In this document: positions 61,633-64,000 of the stretch, piece by piece
Layout: each line of letters opens with the position of its first letter
How positions within the stretch are numbered: position 1 is the stretch's first letter
Assembly: GCA_002718415.1 (NCBI GenBank)
Contig: PBEM01000009.1
Span: 1-64,000, forward strand
Direction: 5' to 3'
Length of the DNA stretch: 64,000 nt
DNA from: Chloroflexota bacterium
GTDB lineage: Bacteria; Chloroflexota; Dehalococcoidia; Lucifugimonadales; Lucifugimonadaceae
Notes under the pieces: generated by a model
What the model was told of the DNA's origin: nothing
Seen by the model: only the letters and a program-made list of their open reading frames with translations
Databases searched by the model: none
Position numbers and translations under genes: made by a program

Positions 61633-63312
61633 ATGATGAGTATAACCGGAAGTGATCTAGTTGTTAAATCATTGAAAGAACATGGTGTAGATACTTTATT
61701 TGGAATAGCAGGGGATCATATCTTGCATTTATTAGATGTAATCTATGATGATAATTTTAGAATGGTTGATTTTAGACATGAATCTGGAGCTGTGCACGCT
61801 GCTGATTCATATTCAAGAATTTTACGTAAACCAGCTGTAACATTGTCTACAACACCAGGCCATGCTAATGCTGTTCCAGGACTGGCTAATGCGATGCATT
61901 CAGAGGCCCCGATTATTAATATTTCTGGTAGTGCAGATTCACTAAATTTAGGAAGAGGAGCTATGCAGGAATTTGATCAAGTTGGTGTGGCAAGACCGAT
62001 TACAAAAGGAGCTTGGCAAGTTCCATCACCTGAAAGGATTCCGGAATTTATATCACTTGCTTTTAGAACAGCACTTAGTGGAAGACAAGGTCCTGTGCAC
62101 CTAACAATTCCCCATGATTTTCAATCAGCTAAAGTGGACGAAAAGGATTTATATAGATATTCTACTAATTCGTTTGGCGTACCTCGGGATGTAAGAGGTG
62201 ACAGTAATCAGATTGTAGAAGCAGTTAGTATACTTAATAATGCTGAAAGACCTTTGATTTTTGCTGGGTCTACTGCATTATTTTCTTTAGAAGAAGAATC
62301 TATAATAAAGTTTTTAGATTTAACAAATATTCCATTTTTTTCTGAAGACTCAATTAGAGGAATTGTCCCTGATTCTCATCCGGTTTCTTTTGGCTTAGGA
62401 TATCAACCATTGAACGAAGCCGCGCAAAATATTAAAGAAGCTGATGTGGTTTTGATGTTAGGTAAGAAATTAGACTATACTTTAGGTTTTGGTGGTGATC
62501 CTCCATTTGCTAATAATGTCAAACAAATAATTATAGATCCTTCAATTTCTCAAATTGGAATAGCTAGAACTCCAGAAATTGGAATTTTGGGTGATATAGG
62601 ACCTGTGGTTTCTGAAATGTTTGAAATTGCAAAAAAGAAAAAATGGAGAAAAAATATAGATTGGATAAAAAAACTTACTAAATCTAGTGATGAATGGATA
62701 GATAAATTAGATAGTTTATCAACAAAAACCGATCCTATTCATCCGATGTTTATTTCCAAGATTTTAAAAAAATTTATTGATGATGAAACACATATAACTT
62801 TTGATGGCGGAGATTATTGTCATTTCCTAAGAGCTTCAATTGAAAGAAATAAACCTTATAGATTTAATAATGTTTCTAGTTTTGGAATGATAGGAACAGG
62901 AATTCCTTATGCTATTGGAGCACAAATTGCACTTCCTAAACATAAAGTTGTAGTAGTTACAGGTGATGGTTCTTTTGGTTTTAATGGTATGGAAATTGAC
63001 ACAATGGTAAGACATAATTTACCAGTAAAAATCATACTTGGGAATAATTCAATTTGGGGTATTGATTGGCAAATACAGAAGGGACTTTATGGAAGGCCTG
63101 TTTGGACGGATTTGTTACCTACTAGATACGATAAGATGGCTGAGTCATTAGGGGCACATTCAGAATATGTTAAAAATTCCTCCGATCTTGAAAGTTCATT
63201 ATTAAGATCTTTTTCACATGATGGTCCATCTTTAGTGAATATTGAAATTGATCAAATAATAAGTCCGGTTGCAGAAGCTGCGATAAATCGTAAATTAGGT
63301 TCACATGGATAG
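61633..63312 (+). CDS. ThDP-dependent enzyme of the acetolactate synthase/oxalyl-CoA or benzoylformate decarboxylase superfamily
   Basis: DFRHESGAVHAADSYSR; VVVTGDGSFGFNGMEIDTMVRHNLPVKIILGNNS. Confidence 0.92.
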   Translation: MMSITGSDLVVKSLKEHGVDTLFGIAGDHILHLLDVIYDDNFRMVDFRHESGAVHAADSYSRILRKPAVTLSTTPGHANAVPGLANAMHSEAPIINISGSADSLNLGRGAMQEFDQVGVARPITKGAWQVPSPERIPEFISLAFRTALSGRQGPVHLTIPHDFQSAKVDEKDLYRYSTNSFGVPRDVRGDSNQIVEAVSILNNAERPLIFAGSTALFSLEEESIIKFLDLTNIPFFSEDSIRGIVPDSHPVSFGLGYQPLNEAAQNIKEADVVLMLGKKLDYTLGFGGDPPFANNVKQIIIDPSISQIGIARTPEIGILGDIGPVVSEMFEIAKKKKWRKNIDWIKKLTKSSDEWIDKLDSLSTKTDPIHPMFISKILKKFIDDETHITFDGGDYCHFLRASIERNKPYRFNNVSSFGMIGTGIPYAIGAQIALPKHKVVVVTGDGSFGFNGMEIDTMVRHNLPVKIILGNNSIWGIDWQIQKGLYGRPVWTDLLPTRYDKMAESLGAHSEYVKNSSDLESSLLRSFSHDGPSLVNIEIDQIISPVAEAAINRKLGSHG

Positions 63313-63334
63313 ATAAAAAATATATCTTTTTTGT

Positions 63335-63380
63335 TTTAAAGACTTTTTAGAAATTTATTTATTCCTAAAAAGTCTTTAAA
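63335..63380. terminator. bidirectional terminator-like hairpin between convergent genes
   Basis: Perfect 16-bp inverted repeat tttaaagactttttag (63335-63350) / ctaaaaagtctttaaa (63365-63380), 14-nt loop. Confidence 0.85.
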
Positions 63381-63414
63381 TAATGATCTTAGTCAGAATA
63401 ATTACGGGGAAATA

Positions 63415-63852
63415 TTATTTCTTTGTCTCCCAAAAAATTTCTCCAATTTCTTCCAAAGCAGATTTAAATTCATTGGCTTTATCCATATCAACATGTTGTT
63501 TAACATAAGAACCAAGTTTACAGGCATTCCAGACTTTATCGTGCAAATTGGGGTATTTTTCTAAGTGTTCAGGCTTAAAATAATCCGTCCAGATTATTAA
63601 GATATCATCTTTAGCTTTTTTTGCATGTTCCTCTTTTACTGTTACATATCTTGCCATTGAATTGGCTAGATCATGTGATGGACCCCCAGAAAAATCTATT
63701 TCTTCGATTAACTCAGTCATTCGAATCACAGTTTGAGCAGCTTGAATAGCATCTCTTGGGTCGTATATTCCACATGGGATATCACAATGAGCATTGACTA
63801 TTTGAAAAGGGCCTAATTTATTTGAAGTAATTTTAGATATAAAATTAATCAT
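63415..63852 (-). CDS. sodN: nickel superoxide dismutase precursor
   Basis: Nickel-hook motif HCDIPCGIYDP after a short N-terminal leader (MINFISKITSNKLGPFQIVNA); NiSOD-length ORF. Confidence 0.96.
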   Translation of the reverse strand: MINFISKITSNKLGPFQIVNAHCDIPCGIYDPRDAIQAAQTVIRMTELIEEIDFSGGPSHDLANSMARYVTVKEEHAKKAKDDILIIWTDYFKPEHLEKYPNLHDKVWNACKLGSYVKQHVDMDKANEFKSALEEIGEIFWETKK

Positions 63853-64000
63853 TATTGTTCTCCTAAAATATTGGATGTTAAAATATATTCAACTATATAT
63901 ACGTAAATTTATCATGAAGAAGTTAAGAAAAATTAAAAAAATAATCGATTTTTTAAAATTTAAATTTTTAACAAGATATATTTTGATTATAATAAATGGT

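Noticed and set aside
1-64000. CRISPR arrays, transposases, integrases, tRNA or rRNA genes
   Set aside because: None recognised; gene order looks like ordinary core chromosome. A tRNAscan/Infernal search would be needed to be certain for small RNAs.

Overview
The window is about 64 kb of AT-rich, gene-dense bacterial chromosome. I saw no rRNA, tRNA, CRISPR array or mobile element. Gene content points to a low-GC, streamlined Chloroflexota-like genome (possibly marine Dehalococcoidia/SAR202-type). The clues are alternative complex III, rpmE followed by DUF1385, a DUF3090/TIGR03843 pair, HtpX-PspAB, NiSOD and a T-box; this placement is inference. Main blocks: (1) a SurA/PpiC foldase and Thr biosynthesis, followed by an MshA-like glycosyltransferase and GNATs; (2) a T-box-controlled ilvBNC-leuACDB locus with a DUF4328 membrane gene between leuC and leuD, then convergent cimA; (3) DUF3090/TIGR03843, an inositol monophosphatase family gene, htpX-pspAB and gyrA, with a striking GC-rich hairpin upstream of gyrA; (4) rplU-rpmA-rpmE-DUF1385; (5) a his cluster with inserted methyltransferase and HAD genes; (6) a FASII-like block (fabL-type, fabG, plsX, two MaoC-like); (7) cytochrome c maturation genes plus a rearranged alternative complex III locus with split ActB; (8) 2-oxoacid dehydrogenase E1; (9) a catabolic-looking cluster: Gfo/Idh oxidoreductase, pxpABC, three subunits of a Na+-pumping biotin decarboxylase without a canonical carboxyltransferase, two DapA-like paralogs (one lacking the Schiff-base lysine), a TauE/SafE-like transporter and a ThDP enzyme. 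NiSOD lies convergently behind a strong hairpin. Block 9 is my best candidate for an undescribed system.
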